64,000 nt of DNA. Source: Tenacibaculum pelagium. Its GTDB lineage: Bacteria; Bacteroidota; Bacteroidia; Flavobacteriales; Flavobacteriaceae. The stretch covers positions 124,001-188,000 of the forward strand of contig NZ_JACGLS010000003.1 of assembly GCF_014062345.1 (NCBI RefSeq). The letters run 5' to 3'. The position numbers and the translations under genes are program-made. Below the pieces are notes generated by a model. That model worked only from the letters and a program-made list of their open reading frames with translations, did not search any database and was not told the origin of the DNA. This document shows positions 35,123 to 44,576 of the stretch, piece by piece; positions within the stretch are counted from its first letter, which is position 1, and each line of letters opens with the position of its first letter.

Positions 35123-35809
35123 TTAAAAACCAGTAGAAATATCTTTTAACTTCTGAGTATCGAGTATAAAAACTTGTTTTCCTTTTAAATTGATAAGTCC
35201 TTTCTTTTTAAACTCAGAAAGTAAACGAATAGCACTTTCAGTAGCAGTACCAATAATATTAGCAATATCTTCTCTTGATAAGTTAACATCTATCGCACCA
35301 TCAGCATCCTTTTCAAACTTACCATCTAAATAAAGAAGTGTAGCAGCTAGTCTTTGTTTTACAGTTTTCTGTGCCATATCAACAATTACATTATCTGCAT
35401 TTTTAAGTGAAGAAGCCATGTTTTTAAGAATATCCATGGTAAATTTTGGATTCTTTTCTAAATCACGAACAATTTCTTCTTTTGGAATAAAGCAAACTTC
35501 CATATCGTTGACCGCAATAGCTTTTAAGTTTGAAACTTCATCATTTATCAAACTTCGCTCACCTAATAAGTCTCCTTTTTTAATTAAATTAACAATTTGA
35601 TCGCGACCATTATCACTCATTTTAGAAACTTTACAAATTCCATCTTTCACGCAAAAAACACCATTAATATGTTCTCCTTCTTCAAAAAGTATTTCACCTT
35701 TTTTTATAGTTTTAGAGGTTTTACAACTAGAAATTCTAACCAATTCATCTTTTGTAAGTGCTTTTAAAGAATTAAATTGACGAACAATACATTGTTCACA
35801 TTTGCTCAT
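35123..35809 (-). CDS. Crp/Fnr-family regulator, Fnr/FixK-like
   Basis: The start at 35809 gives 228 residues beginning MSKCEQC; the longer open frame reads as non-coding. Domains: cyclic-nucleotide-binding-like sensor (1-140) and winged HTH (about 155-228). N-terminal Cys4, Cys7 and Cys29 could bind an Fe-S cluster as in FNR, but this is inference. The recognition helix has the Glu-x-x-x-Arg spacing (TESAIRLL) used to read TGAT half-sites. It is divergent from ccoI and is the likely activator of the FNR-box promoters here. Confidence 0.88.
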   Translation of the reverse strand: MSKCEQCIVRQFNSLKALTKDELVRISSCKTSKTIKKGEILFEEGEHINGVFCVKDGICKVSKMSDNGRDQIVNLIKKGDLLGERSLINDEVSNLKAIAVNDMEVCFIPKEEIVRDLEKNPKFTMDILKNMASSLKNADNVIVDMAQKTVKQRLAATLLYLDGKFEKDADGAIDVNLSREDIANIIGTATESAIRLLSEFKKKGLINLKGKQVFILDTQKLKDISTGF

Positions 35810-35833
35810 AAAATCGTGCTTTTGTGTATACTT

Positions 35834-35841
35834 CAAAGATA
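35834..35841 (-). promoter_or_regulatory. -7 element of the Crp/Fnr gene
   Basis: The minus strand reads TATCTTTG, a perfect TAnnTTTG, 25 nt before the start at 35809. The FNR box at 35851-35862 lies just upstream, within the -33/-7 spacer, which fits repression of the gene by its own product. Confidence 0.6.
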
Positions 35842-35850
35842 ACCAAAAGC

Positions 35851-35862
35851 TGATAAATATCA
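35851..35862 (+). promoter_or_regulatory. FNR box of ccoI (shared with the Crp/Fnr gene)
   Basis: TGATAAATATCA is a perfect TGAT-N4-ATCA palindrome. Its centre is 29.5 bp before the candidate -7 octamer GATATTTG (35886-35893) of ccoI, a class II activator position near -41.5. Confidence 0.75.
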
Positions 35863-35913
35863 TATTTTTAAATATATTCTTATTAGATATTTGCACTAGG
35901 CAAAAGAGTAAAT

Positions 35914-38286
35914 ATGGAAAGCACACAATGTTTTCACTGTGGTAACGAGTGCGATACTGAAATAATTACAATAAAGGAGAAATCTTTTTGTTGTAATGGT
36001 TGTAAAACCGTTTTCGAAATTTTTTCTGAAAACGATTTAACTTGTTACTACGATTTTCAAAATAACCCTGGAGCAATTCCAGAAGAGATTCAAGGAAAAT
36101 ATGATTTTCTTGAGAATGAACCTATTGTTGATAAATTACTAGAGTTCAACGATGGTAATGTTCAAGTAGTTAATTTATATATTCCACATATTCATTGTAG
36201 TTCTTGCATTTGGGTGTTAGAAAATTTGCATAAACTGCAAAAAAATGTTTCCTCATCACAAGTTAATTTTCCAAAGAAAACAGTTCGAATAACTTTTAAT
36301 TCTGATATTACTTCATTAAAAGAGATTGTGTTGTTATTAAGCTCTATAGGATATGAACCTTATATTTCTTTAGAGGATTATGAAGTTGGAAAAAAGAAAG
36401 TAGATCGTAGTTTAATTTATAAATTAGGAATTTCTGGTTTTGCTTTTGGTAATGTGATGTTTTTATCATTTCCAGAGTATTTCGAAGTGTCAGGATTTTG
36501 GTTAGAACAATACAAAGGAATCTTCCGTTGGTTAATGTTTTTCTTTTCTCTACCAGTTGTTTTTTATGCTTCTCAAGACTATTTTATTTCTGCTTATAAA
36601 GGACTACGTTCTAAAATTTTAAATATTGATGTACCTATTGCTTTAGGAATAACAGTATTGTTTATTAGAAGTTCTGCAGAAATCATTTTTGATTTAGGAA
36701 CAGGATTCTTCGATTCATTAACAGGATTAGTTTTTTTTCTATTGCTAGGGAAATTCTTTCAACAAAAAACCTATAATTTTTTATCATTTGAACGTGATTA
36801 TAAATCCTATTTCCCAATAGCTGTTACTAGAATTACTTCTGATGGGGAAGAAGAGAATACTCAGATTTATGAGGTAGAAAAAGGAGATAGATTGTTAATT
36901 AGAAACCAAGAATTAATTCCTGTAGATGGAATTCTTATCAACGGAGAAGCTAAAATAGATTATAGCTTTGTTACTGGTGAAGAAGTTCCTGTTTCAAAAA
37001 AGTCTGGAGATAAATTATTTGCTGGAGGAAAACAATTGGCAGGAGTTATAGAAATGGAAGTATTGAGTTCAGTTTCACAAAGTTATTTAACTCAACTCTG
37101 GAGTAATGATGTTTTTAAGAAAGATAAAAATTCAAGTTTTAAAACCTTAACAGATAACATAAGTCAGCATTTTACAATTACAGTTTTATTAATTGCATTT
37201 GTAGCTACAGTATTTTGGTTATATGTAGATTCTAGCAAAGCCTTAAACGTATTTACCGCTGTATTGATAATTGCGTGTCCTTGTGCAATTGCATTGGCAG
37301 CACCGTTTACTTTAGGTAATATGTTGCGTATTTTCGGTAAGAAGAAATTCTATTTAAAAAATGCGACGGTTGTTGAACAATTAGCCGCAATTGATACGGT
37401 AATTTTTGATAAAACAGGAACTTTAACAACTAGTAAAGAGAGTTCGATTGTTTATCAAGGAGAAGAGTTGAATTCTAACGAAAAGTCAATTTTGAAGAGT
37501 TCTTTAAGAGCTTCTAATCACCCGTTGAGTAGAATGCTATATAGTTCTTTAAAAGAGAAATCGTTAGAAATAGAAAATTTTAAAGAATATACAGGAAAAG
37601 GGATTGAAGCCAAGTATTTAGAAACTAAAATTAAGGTTGGTTCTTCATCATTTGTAAAAGATGAATCTGAAAAAACGAATTTAGATACTTCTGTTCATAT
37701 CAGCATTGATAATGAATACAAAGGGAAATACGTTTTTAAAAATGCCTACAGAGATGGAGTAGAAAGTTTGTTTTCTGAATTAAAATCTAATTATAATTTG
37801 GCAGTTGTTTCTGGAGATAATGAAGGAGAAAAGAAATATTTAGAAGAAATTTTACCTAAAGGGACATCATTTTTATTCAACCAAAAACCTAATGATAAGT
37901 TAGAGTACGTTGAAGAGTTACAAAAGGGTAAGAAAAGTGTAATTATGATTGGGGATGGATTAAACGATGCAGGTGCTTTAGCACAAAGTAATGTTGGGAT
38001 AGCATTGTCAGAAAATATTAATGTGTTTTCACCAGCTTGTGATGCCATTTTAGATGCATCAAAATTTAGTAAAATAGGATCATATATTAACGTTTCAAAA
38101 AAAGCAGTTCAGATAATAAAATATTGTTTTGTATTATCTTTATTATATAATGTTATCGGGTTGTATTTTGCAACAACAGGACAATTAAAGCCTGTAATAG
38201 CAGCAATATTAATGCCTTTAAGTTCAATTAGTATTGTAGTTTTTACAACGATAGCAACTAATTTATTAGCAAGAAAAATTAAATAA
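35914..38286 (+). CDS. ccoI: CcoI/FixI-type copper-transporting P1B ATPase
   Basis: The 790-residue protein has an N-terminal Cys-rich metal-binding domain (CFHCGNEC...CCNGC), an HMA-like HIHCSSC site, eight membrane helices with the CPC metal site (ACPCAIALAAP), and the P-type catalytic DKTGTLT and GDGLNDAGAL. Known CcoI proteins export copper for assembly of cbb3 oxidase in the periplasm. The promoter carries an FNR box, and the cco structural genes lie 4 kb away. Confidence 0.95.
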   Translation: MESTQCFHCGNECDTEIITIKEKSFCCNGCKTVFEIFSENDLTCYYDFQNNPGAIPEEIQGKYDFLENEPIVDKLLEFNDGNVQVVNLYIPHIHCSSCIWVLENLHKLQKNVSSSQVNFPKKTVRITFNSDITSLKEIVLLLSSIGYEPYISLEDYEVGKKKVDRSLIYKLGISGFAFGNVMFLSFPEYFEVSGFWLEQYKGIFRWLMFFFSLPVVFYASQDYFISAYKGLRSKILNIDVPIALGITVLFIRSSAEIIFDLGTGFFDSLTGLVFFLLLGKFFQQKTYNFLSFERDYKSYFPIAVTRITSDGEEENTQIYEVEKGDRLLIRNQELIPVDGILINGEAKIDYSFVTGEEVPVSKKSGDKLFAGGKQLAGVIEMEVLSSVSQSYLTQLWSNDVFKKDKNSSFKTLTDNISQHFTITVLLIAFVATVFWLYVDSSKALNVFTAVLIIACPCAIALAAPFTLGNMLRIFGKKKFYLKNATVVEQLAAIDTVIFDKTGTLTTSKESSIVYQGEELNSNEKSILKSSLRASNHPLSRMLYSSLKEKSLEIENFKEYTGKGIEAKYLETKIKVGSSSFVKDESEKTNLDTSVHISIDNEYKGKYVFKNAYRDGVESLFSELKSNYNLAVVSGDNEGEKKYLEEILPKGTSFLFNQKPNDKLEYVEELQKGKKSVIMIGDGLNDAGALAQSNVGIALSENINVFSPACDAILDASKFSKIGSYINVSKKAVQIIKYCFVLSLLYNVIGLYFATTGQLKPVIAAILMPLSSISIVVFTTIATNLLARKIK

Positions 38287-38292
38287 AAAATT

Positions 38293-38625
38293 ATGAAAGT
38301 AGCCTCATTTTTAGAAGATATAAAGTTTAACGAAATGAAACCAGCAGTTTCATTATTATTAGATACAGACTTTTCAAAAGAAATACGAGTTGTCTTTAAA
38401 AAAGGGCAAACAATGGAAGATCATCAAGCTCCGTTTGCAATTATTGTTCAGGTGATAAAGGGAAGTATTGATTTTGGAGTAGAAGGAGAAGTGAAACAAA
38501 TGAACACGGGAGATATCATTTCATTAAAACCACAAGTAGTACATAATTTAACAGCTACTGAAGAAAGTATTGTACGTTTGTCTTTATCAAAATCGGATAC
38601 TTTAAAAAGAGTAAAAAACGTATAG
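38293..38625 (+). CDS. Small cupin-domain protein
   Basis: The 110-residue single cupin barrel (QAPFAIIVQVIKGSIDFGVEGE...MNTGDIISLKPQVVHNLTA) has a weak metal-binding pattern. In other bacteria similar cupins are found near FNR-type respiration genes. It lies 6 nt after ccoI and is probably co-transcribed, though the ligand is unknown. Confidence 0.75.
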   Translation: MKVASFLEDIKFNEMKPAVSLLLDTDFSKEIRVVFKKGQTMEDHQAPFAIIVQVIKGSIDFGVEGEVKQMNTGDIISLKPQVVHNLTATEESIVRLSLSKSDTLKRVKNV

Positions 38626-38629
38626 ACTT

Positions 38630-39295
38630 ATGAAAATCAATAAATATATAGATCACACATTATTAAAAGCAACAGCAACCAAAGAGCAAATTGTAAAATT
38701 ATGTGCTGAAGCCAAAGAGTATAATTTTTACGCAGTTTGTGTAAATGGTGGTTATGTTGAATTGGCGGCAAAAGAATTAGAAAACTCTGATGTAAAAGTA
38801 GCAGCAGTAATAGGTTTTCCATTAGGTGCGATGACTACTGAAGCTAAAGTTTTTGAAGCTAAAAATTGTATTGAAAACGGAGCTTCAGAAATAGATATGG
38901 TTATCAATATCGGAAAGTTATTAGATGGTGAAAATGAGTATGTAGAAAATGAAATCCGATTGATAAAACAAACTATAGGAGAGAGTGTTTTAAAAGTAAT
39001 TTTTGAAAACTGCTATTTGTCAAAAGAACAAATTAAAACAGCAAGTCAATTAGCTATAAATGCAGGGGCAGATTTTGTAAAAACATCTACAGGATTTGGA
39101 ACAGGCGGAGCAACTTTTGAGGATGTTCAATTAATGAAAGATGTAGTAAAAAAGAATGCTCAAATAAAAGCAGCTGGAGGAGTACGAGATACAGCAACTG
39201 CTATTAAATACATTGAAATGGGAGTAACCCGTTTAGGAACCTCTTCAGGAGTTTCATTAGTTACTAAAGGAGTTTCAGATAAAAATCAATATTAA
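38630..39295 (+). CDS. deoC: Deoxyribose-phosphate aldolase
   Basis: The 221-residue TIM-barrel aldolase shows the family pattern ([33 protein letters not shown]), and the Schiff-base lysine lies in VKTSTGFG near residue 153. It splits 2-deoxyribose 5-phosphate into glyceraldehyde 3-phosphate and acetaldehyde. It starts 4 nt after the cupin gene and is followed immediately by deoD. Confidence 0.95.
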   Translation: MKINKYIDHTLLKATATKEQIVKLCAEAKEYNFYAVCVNGGYVELAAKELENSDVKVAAVIGFPLGAMTTEAKVFEAKNCIENGASEIDMVINIGKLLDGENEYVENEIRLIKQTIGESVLKVIFENCYLSKEQIKTASQLAINAGADFVKTSTGFGTGGATFEDVQLMKDVVKKNAQIKAAGGVRDTATAIKYIEMGVTRLGTSSGVSLVTKGVSDKNQY

Positions 39296-39296
39296 G

Positions 39297-39995
39297 ATGA
39301 GTGTTCATTTAGAAGCAAAAAAAGGAGAGATTGCTGAAACGGTTTTGTTACCAGGAGATCCAATGCGTGCAAAATGGATTGCTGAAACATTTTTAGAAAG
39401 CCCAGTTTGTTATAATGATGTACGTGGAATGCTAGGGTTTACGGGAACTTATAAAGGAAAGAAGGTTTCAGTGCAAGGAACAGGAATGGGAATTCCGTCA
39501 ACGTTGATTTATGCACACGAACTAATTAATGAATACGGAGTTGAAAATTTGATTCGTGTTGGTTCTGCTGGATCTTATCAAAAAGAAGTGAAAATCCGTG
39601 ATATTGTAATTGCGATGGCTGCTTCAACAAATTCAGGGCTAAATACTATTCGATTTAACGGAGCTGATTATGCTCCAACTGCTAGTTTTGAATTGTTTGA
39701 AAAAGCATTACATACCGCTAATAAAAAGTGTATTGCAATTAAAGCTGGAAATATTTTAAGTTCAGACGAATTTTATGCAGATGAATTTGAAAGTTATAAA
39801 AAATGGGCAGATTATGGCGTATTATGTGTAGAGATGGAAACCAATGGCTTATATACAGTAGCAGCCAAACATAAAGTAAATGCCTTATCTATTTTAACAA
39901 TATCTGATAGTTTAGTTACTGGAGAAAGAACTACTGCTGATGAAAGAGAACAAACCTTTAAAGAAATGATTGAAATCGCATTAGAATTGGCATAA
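39297..39995 (+). CDS. deoD: Purine nucleoside phosphorylase
   Basis: The 232-residue protein has the trimeric/hexameric PNP signature ([61 protein letters not shown]). It releases purine bases from nucleosides with phosphate. Its 1-nt gap to deoC shows a nucleoside-salvage pair inside an otherwise FNR-controlled transcript. Confidence 0.95.
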   Translation: MSVHLEAKKGEIAETVLLPGDPMRAKWIAETFLESPVCYNDVRGMLGFTGTYKGKKVSVQGTGMGIPSTLIYAHELINEYGVENLIRVGSAGSYQKEVKIRDIVIAMAASTNSGLNTIRFNGADYAPTASFELFEKALHTANKKCIAIKAGNILSSDEFYADEFESYKKWADYGVLCVEMETNGLYTVAAKHKVNALSILTISDSLVTGERTTADEREQTFKEMIEIALELA

Positions 39996-40047
39996 TATCA
40001 TTGTTATTACTAGCGATAGAGAGAAATCTCATCTCAAAAACCAAAAC

Positions 40048-41409
40048 ATGAACACACTCATTCAAAAATATAATATTCCAGGACCTCGATATACAAGTTA
40101 TCCAACAGTTCCGTACTGGGAGAACGAAACATTTTCAAAAGAAAATTGGATTAAAACTTTTAAGCAATCGTTTATAGAAAGTAATTCATCAGAGGGAATT
40201 AGTTTGTATATCCATTTACCATTTTGTGAAAGCTTGTGTACGTTTTGTGCGTGTCATAAACACATAACTAAACGTCATGAAGTTGAAAATCCGTACATAG
40301 AAACAGTTTTAAAAGAATGGGGTTTATATGTTGATTTAGTTGATGAAACTCCAATTATAAAAGAGATTCATTTGGGGGGTGGAACACCAACTTTCTTTTC
40401 AGTAGAGCAATTAGAAAAACTAATTAACGGGATTCTAAAGCGAGCTAAAAAACATGAAAATCATGAATTTAGTTTTGAAGGGCACCCAAATAATACAACC
40501 AAAGAACATTTACAAAGTTTATATAATTTAGGTTTCACTCGTGTAAGTTTTGGTGTACAAGATTATAACCCAAAAGTACAAGAAGCAATTCATAGAGTAC
40601 AACCTTTTGAAAATGTTGAGAAAGCTCATAATTATGCTAAAGAAATAGGGTACACTTCAATTAGTCACGATTTGGTTTTTGGACTTCCGTTTCAAACTAA
40701 AGAGAATGTAATTCACACGATTAATAAAACCAAAGAATTACAACCTGATAGAATTTCGTTTTATAGTTACGCACATGTGCCTTGGGTAAAAGGTGTTGGT
40801 CAACGTGGATTTAATGAGCAAGATTTACCAAAGAATGAAGAAAAAAGAGAACTGTACGAAATAGGAAAAGAATTATTCGCAGAAATGGGATATGTAGAAA
40901 TAGGGATGGATCATTTTGCATTACCAACCGATAGTCTTTATAAAGCTACAGATGAAAAAACACTACACCGAAATTTCATGGGATATACAGCAAATAAAAC
41001 CCAATTGATGATTGGGTTAGGTATGTCATCAATTTCTGATTCTTGGTATGGTTTTGCACAAAATGTAAAAACAGTAAAGGAATATGAAAAGTTGGTGAAT
41101 GAAGGTGAGATTCCAGTATTTAGAGGACACATTTTATCAGAAGAAGATTTAATTATCAGAAAGCATATTTTAAATATTATGTGTCACTTTTCTACTTCAT
41201 GGAGCGATGAATCCTTAGAAATAGAAAATATAGAAGACCATATTTTAAAATTACAAGAAATGATTGATGACGGCTTAGTTTATGTTGATGGAGATAGTTT
41301 ATCTGTTCCAGAAAAAGCAAGACCTTATGTACGAAATGTTTGTATGGCTTTCGATAAAAAATTGCATCAAAAACAACCAGAAACGAAATTATTTTCTATG
41401 ACTATCTAA
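40048..41409 (+). CDS. hemN: Oxygen-independent coproporphyrinogen III oxidase
   Basis: The 453-residue radical SAM enzyme has the 4Fe-4S motif C60-x3-C64-x2-C67 (HLPFCESLCTFC) followed by GGGTPTFF. It decarboxylates coproporphyrinogen III for haem synthesis without O2. Linkage to cbb3 oxidase genes fits haem supply under low oxygen. A 52-bp gap separates it from deoD; no FNR box was found there. Confidence 0.95.
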   Translation: MNTLIQKYNIPGPRYTSYPTVPYWENETFSKENWIKTFKQSFIESNSSEGISLYIHLPFCESLCTFCACHKHITKRHEVENPYIETVLKEWGLYVDLVDETPIIKEIHLGGGTPTFFSVEQLEKLINGILKRAKKHENHEFSFEGHPNNTTKEHLQSLYNLGFTRVSFGVQDYNPKVQEAIHRVQPFENVEKAHNYAKEIGYTSISHDLVFGLPFQTKENVIHTINKTKELQPDRISFYSYAHVPWVKGVGQRGFNEQDLPKNEEKRELYEIGKELFAEMGYVEIGMDHFALPTDSLYKATDEKTLHRNFMGYTANKTQLMIGLGMSSISDSWYGFAQNVKTVKEYEKLVNEGEIPVFRGHILSEEDLIIRKHILNIMCHFSTSWSDESLEIENIEDHILKLQEMIDDGLVYVDGDSLSVPEKARPYVRNVCMAFDKKLHQKQPETKLFSMTI

Positions 41410-41437
41410 TGTTTTGTTATTGATTATCAGTGTGTTA

Positions 41438-41480
41438 TGATTTTTATCATGTTTTTTAATTCAATTTCTTAATAGCTTTG
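41438..41480 (+). promoter_or_regulatory. FNR box and -7 element of the TerB-like gene
   Basis: TGATTTTTATCA (41438-41449) is a perfect TGAT-N4-ATCA palindrome; TAGCTTTG (41473-41480) begins 29.5 bp from its centre. The start codon is at 41505. Confidence 0.75.
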
Positions 41481-41504
41481 ATAATAACTTAAAACTCAGG
41501 TATC

Positions 41505-41843
41505 ATGAAATCAACAGTTAAAACAAATTGGACAAAACAAGAATTTCAAACGTATCTTTTTATTTTTTGTATGAATGCAGATTATAAAGAAACTAAAGAA
41601 GAGCTTAAAACTATATCAGTAAAAAGTAATGAAGCTGTATATGAAAAAATGCATTCAGAATTTGAAAAAGATAATGATTACGTTAGTATTCAAAAGCTCC
41701 AAACATCAATTAATGAATTAAATTATTCTGAAGAAGAAATAAAGACTCTATTTGATGAAATTAAAGAGTTATTCTTGTCAGATGGAAAGTATGAAATATT
41801 AGAAAGAAACTTAATGACAGGGTTAAAAAGACTTTTTAATTAA
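41505..41843 (+). CDS. Small alpha-helical protein, TerB-like (tentative)
   Basis: The 112-residue protein has no signal or membrane segment. The N-terminal FIFCMNADYKETKEELKTI and the helical charged body resemble TerB-fold proteins, but I see no diagnostic metal motif. Its own FNR box and position just before ccoS place it in the microaerobic regulon. Function unknown; a cco-linked helper is inference only. Confidence 0.6.
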   Translation: MKSTVKTNWTKQEFQTYLFIFCMNADYKETKEELKTISVKSNEAVYEKMHSEFEKDNDYVSIQKLQTSINELNYSEEEIKTLFDEIKELFLSDGKYEILERNLMTGLKRLFN

Positions 41844-41931
41844 AAGTGTATATTTCTAATAAAGAAATGAGTTTTATGTAAAAATGAGACTCATTTTTTT
41901 ATGCACAAAACTTCAAAAAAATCTTGAAACA

Positions 41932-41974
41932 TGACAATTATCATATTTTAAGAAAACACTCAAATCTATCTTTG
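41932..41974 (+). promoter_or_regulatory. FNR box and promoter of the cco operon
   Basis: TGACAATTATCA (41932-41943) is one base from a perfect FNR box. TATCTTTG (41967-41974) is a perfect -7 element starting 29.5 bp from its centre. Transcription should start near 41981, 16 nt before ccoS. Confidence 0.8.
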
Positions 41975-41996
41975 TTCTATAATTATCAGGCAAGAT

Positions 41997-42164
41997 ATGA
42001 GCGTTATTTACTTACTACTTACACTAAGTATTTTAGTGGCAATTGTTTTTTTTATTGCATTTATCGTTTCGGTAAAAAAAGGGCAGTACGATGATTCGTA
42101 CACACCTTCAGTTCGTATGTTATTTGATGATGAACTAGTAAAAGAGGATAAAATTAACAACTAA
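41997..42164 (+). CDS. ccoS: CcoS, cbb3 oxidase assembly protein
   Basis: This 55-residue protein (MSVIYLLLTLSILVAIVFFIAF...) has one N-terminal membrane helix and a C-terminal Asp/Tyr-rich tail (QYDDSYTPSVRMLFDDE), the CcoS pattern. CcoS is needed for cofactor insertion into cbb3 oxidase. It starts directly after the FNR promoter and precedes ccoNO by 26 nt. Confidence 0.88.
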   Translation: MSVIYLLLTLSILVAIVFFIAFIVSVKKGQYDDSYTPSVRMLFDDELVKEDKINN

Positions 42165-42190
42165 CAATAGATATTAAATTCAAATAGATT

Positions 42191-44392
42191 ATGGAAATGC
42201 AACAATTTTATTACGATAATAAAATCGTAAAAAAATTCATCTACGCCACACTTCTATGGGGAATCGTAGGTTTCTCAGTAGGATTATTGTTGGCTTTCAT
42301 GTTTTTATTCCCAAACATTACTGACGGAATTTCGTGGTTAAGTTTTGGTCGTTTACGTCCGCTACATACCAACGCAGTAATTTTTGCTTTTGTTGGTAAC
42401 GCAATTTATGCCGGTGTGTATTATTCGTTACAACGACTATTAAAAGCACGTATGGCGAGTAATTTTTTAAGTAATTTTAATTTCTGGGGATGGCAATTAA
42501 TTATTGTTGCAGCAGCTATAACATTACCTTTAGGTTATACAACATCAAAAGAATATGCAGAATTAGAATGGCCAATTGATATTGCCATTGCTTTAGTTTG
42601 GGTAGCTTTTGGTGTAAACATGATTTGGACAATTCTTCAAAGAAGGCAACGTCATTTATATGTAGCTATTTGGTTTTATTTAGGAACATTTGTTACGGTA
42701 GCAGTATTACATATTTTCAACAGTTTAGAATTACCAGTTAGTTTCTTAAAATCGTATTCGGTTTATGCAGGAGTTCAAGATGCTTTGGTACAATGGTGGT
42801 ACGGTCATAATGCGGTAGCATTTTTCTTAACCACACCGTTTTTAGGATTGATGTATTATTTCGTTCCTAAAGCAGCAAACAGACCTGTATATTCTTATCG
42901 ATTATCAATTGTACACTTTTGGTCGCTGATATTTATTTATATCTGGGCAGGACCTCACCACTTGCTATATACATCATTACCAGATTGGGCGCAAAACCTA
43001 GGAGTTGCATTTTCTATTATGCTATTAGCACCATCTTGGGGTGGTATGATAAACGGATTATTAACACTGCGTGGAGCTTGGGATAAAGTTCGTACAGACC
43101 CTGTTTTAAAATTCTTTGTAGTAGCTATTACAGGTTATGGTATGGCAACTTTCGAAGGACCAATGTTATCATTAAAAAATGTAAATGCAATTGCTCACTT
43201 TAGTGATTGGATTATTGCACACGTTCACGTAGGAGCGTTAGCTTGGAACGGATTTTTCACTTTTGGTATGATTTACTGGATGGTTCCAAAATTATTTAAA
43301 ACAAAATTATATTCTAGAGCATTAGCAAATTTCCATTTTTGGATTGGTACTTTAGGTATCATTATGTATGCGTTACCAATGTACGTTGCAGGATTTGTAC
43401 AGGCATCTATGTGGAAACAATTCAATCCAGACGGAACTTTAACTTACGGTAACTTCCTTGAAACAGTAAACGAAATTGTACCAATGTATTGGATGCGTGC
43501 TATTGGAGGAAGTATGTTTATTATCGGTGCATTTGTAATGCTATACAATATGATTAGAACGGTTAAATCTGGTACTGAGGTTACTGATGATTTAGCAGAA
43601 GCAGCACCATTAACAAAAGTTTCTAAGCATAGGACTAAAGGAGAAGGATGGCATACTTGGTTAGAAAGAAAACCAATCAAATTAACAATTTATGCAACAG
43701 TAGCTATTTTAATAGGAGGTATTGTTCAGATTGTACCAACCTTATTAGTAAAATCTAATATTCCAACGATTTCAAGCGTAAAACCATATTCACCTTTAGA
43801 GTTAGAAGGACGTGATATTTATATCCGTGAAGGATGTGTAGGATGTCACTCGCAAATGGTGCGTCCATTTAGATCAGAGGTTGAGCGTTACGGAGAATAT
43901 GCGAAAGCAGGAGAGTTTGTTTACGATCATCCATTCTTATGGGGATCTAAACGTACAGGTCCAGATATTTTAAGAGTTGGAGGAAAGTATTCTGACAGTT
44001 GGCACTTAAATCATATGTATGATCCACAAAGTACATCACCAGGTTCTATTATGCCAGCATACCAATGGTTAGTTAGAAATAAGCTTGACAAAAGTGATAC
44101 TGAAGGAAAAATGGAAGCCATGGTAACATTAGGTGTTCCATATACTGAAGATGAGATTGCAAATGCGCAAGCCAGTATGGATGCACAAGGAGCAAAAATT
44201 CAAGAGAATTTAAAACAAGATCCTGATTTTGCTACCAATTATGAAGCAGATAAAAAGTATGCTCAAGAAAACGGACAGACTTTTATAGAAATGAAGGATA
44301 GAGAGATTGTTGCCTTAATTGCATACTTACAACGATTAGGAACAGACATTAAAGTAAAAGATGTTCAAAAACAATTAAGCGCTAAAAACTAG
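42191..44392 (+). CDS. ccoN: Fused cbb3 oxidase subunits CcoN and CcoO
   Basis: The 733-residue protein joins the haem-copper catalytic subunit (about 1-500, with many helices and conserved His such as in WWYGHNAVAFF and AHVHVGAL) to a CcoO-like haem c domain with CVGCHSQMVRPF near residue 555. The fusion is typical of Bacteroidota. It reduces oxygen at high affinity and pumps protons. Confidence 0.96.
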   Translation: MEMQQFYYDNKIVKKFIYATLLWGIVGFSVGLLLAFMFLFPNITDGISWLSFGRLRPLHTNAVIFAFVGNAIYAGVYYSLQRLLKARMASNFLSNFNFWGWQLIIVAAAITLPLGYTTSKEYAELEWPIDIAIALVWVAFGVNMIWTILQRRQRHLYVAIWFYLGTFVTVAVLHIFNSLELPVSFLKSYSVYAGVQDALVQWWYGHNAVAFFLTTPFLGLMYYFVPKAANRPVYSYRLSIVHFWSLIFIYIWAGPHHLLYTSLPDWAQNLGVAFSIMLLAPSWGGMINGLLTLRGAWDKVRTDPVLKFFVVAITGYGMATFEGPMLSLKNVNAIAHFSDWIIAHVHVGALAWNGFFTFGMIYWMVPKLFKTKLYSRALANFHFWIGTLGIIMYALPMYVAGFVQASMWKQFNPDGTLTYGNFLETVNEIVPMYWMRAIGGSMFIIGAFVMLYNMIRTVKSGTEVTDDLAEAAPLTKVSKHRTKGEGWHTWLERKPIKLTIYATVAILIGGIVQIVPTLLVKSNIPTISSVKPYSPLELEGRDIYIREGCVGCHSQMVRPFRSEVERYGEYAKAGEFVYDHPFLWGSKRTGPDILRVGGKYSDSWHLNHMYDPQSTSPGSIMPAYQWLVRNKLDKSDTEGKMEAMVTLGVPYTEDEIANAQASMDAQGAKIQENLKQDPDFATNYEADKKYAQENGQTFIEMKDREIVALIAYLQRLGTDIKVKDVQKQLSAKN

Positions 44393-44397
44393 AAATT

Positions 44398-44565
44398 ATG
44401 TTAAAGTTCGTAAAAAATCATATGGAGAGTATTGTAGGTATTGAAATATATCCAATCATTTCACTAACTATTTTCTTTACATTTTTTGTAGTACTGTTTT
44501 GGTGGGTGTTTACCGCTAAAAAAGAATACATCAGTAGAGTAAGCGATATACCATTAAACGATTAA
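44398..44565 (+). CDS. ccoQ: CcoQ, small cbb3 oxidase subunit
   Basis: This 55-residue protein starts at ATG 44398 and ends at 44565. It has one membrane helix (ISLTIFFTFFVVLFWWVF, about residues 21-38) followed by TAKKEYI, the CcoQ pattern. It lies between ccoNO (5 nt) and ccoP (11 nt). Confidence 0.85.
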   Translation: MLKFVKNHMESIVGIEIYPIISLTIFFTFFVVLFWWVFTAKKEYISRVSDIPLND

Positions 44566-44576
44566 AATAAAATAAG

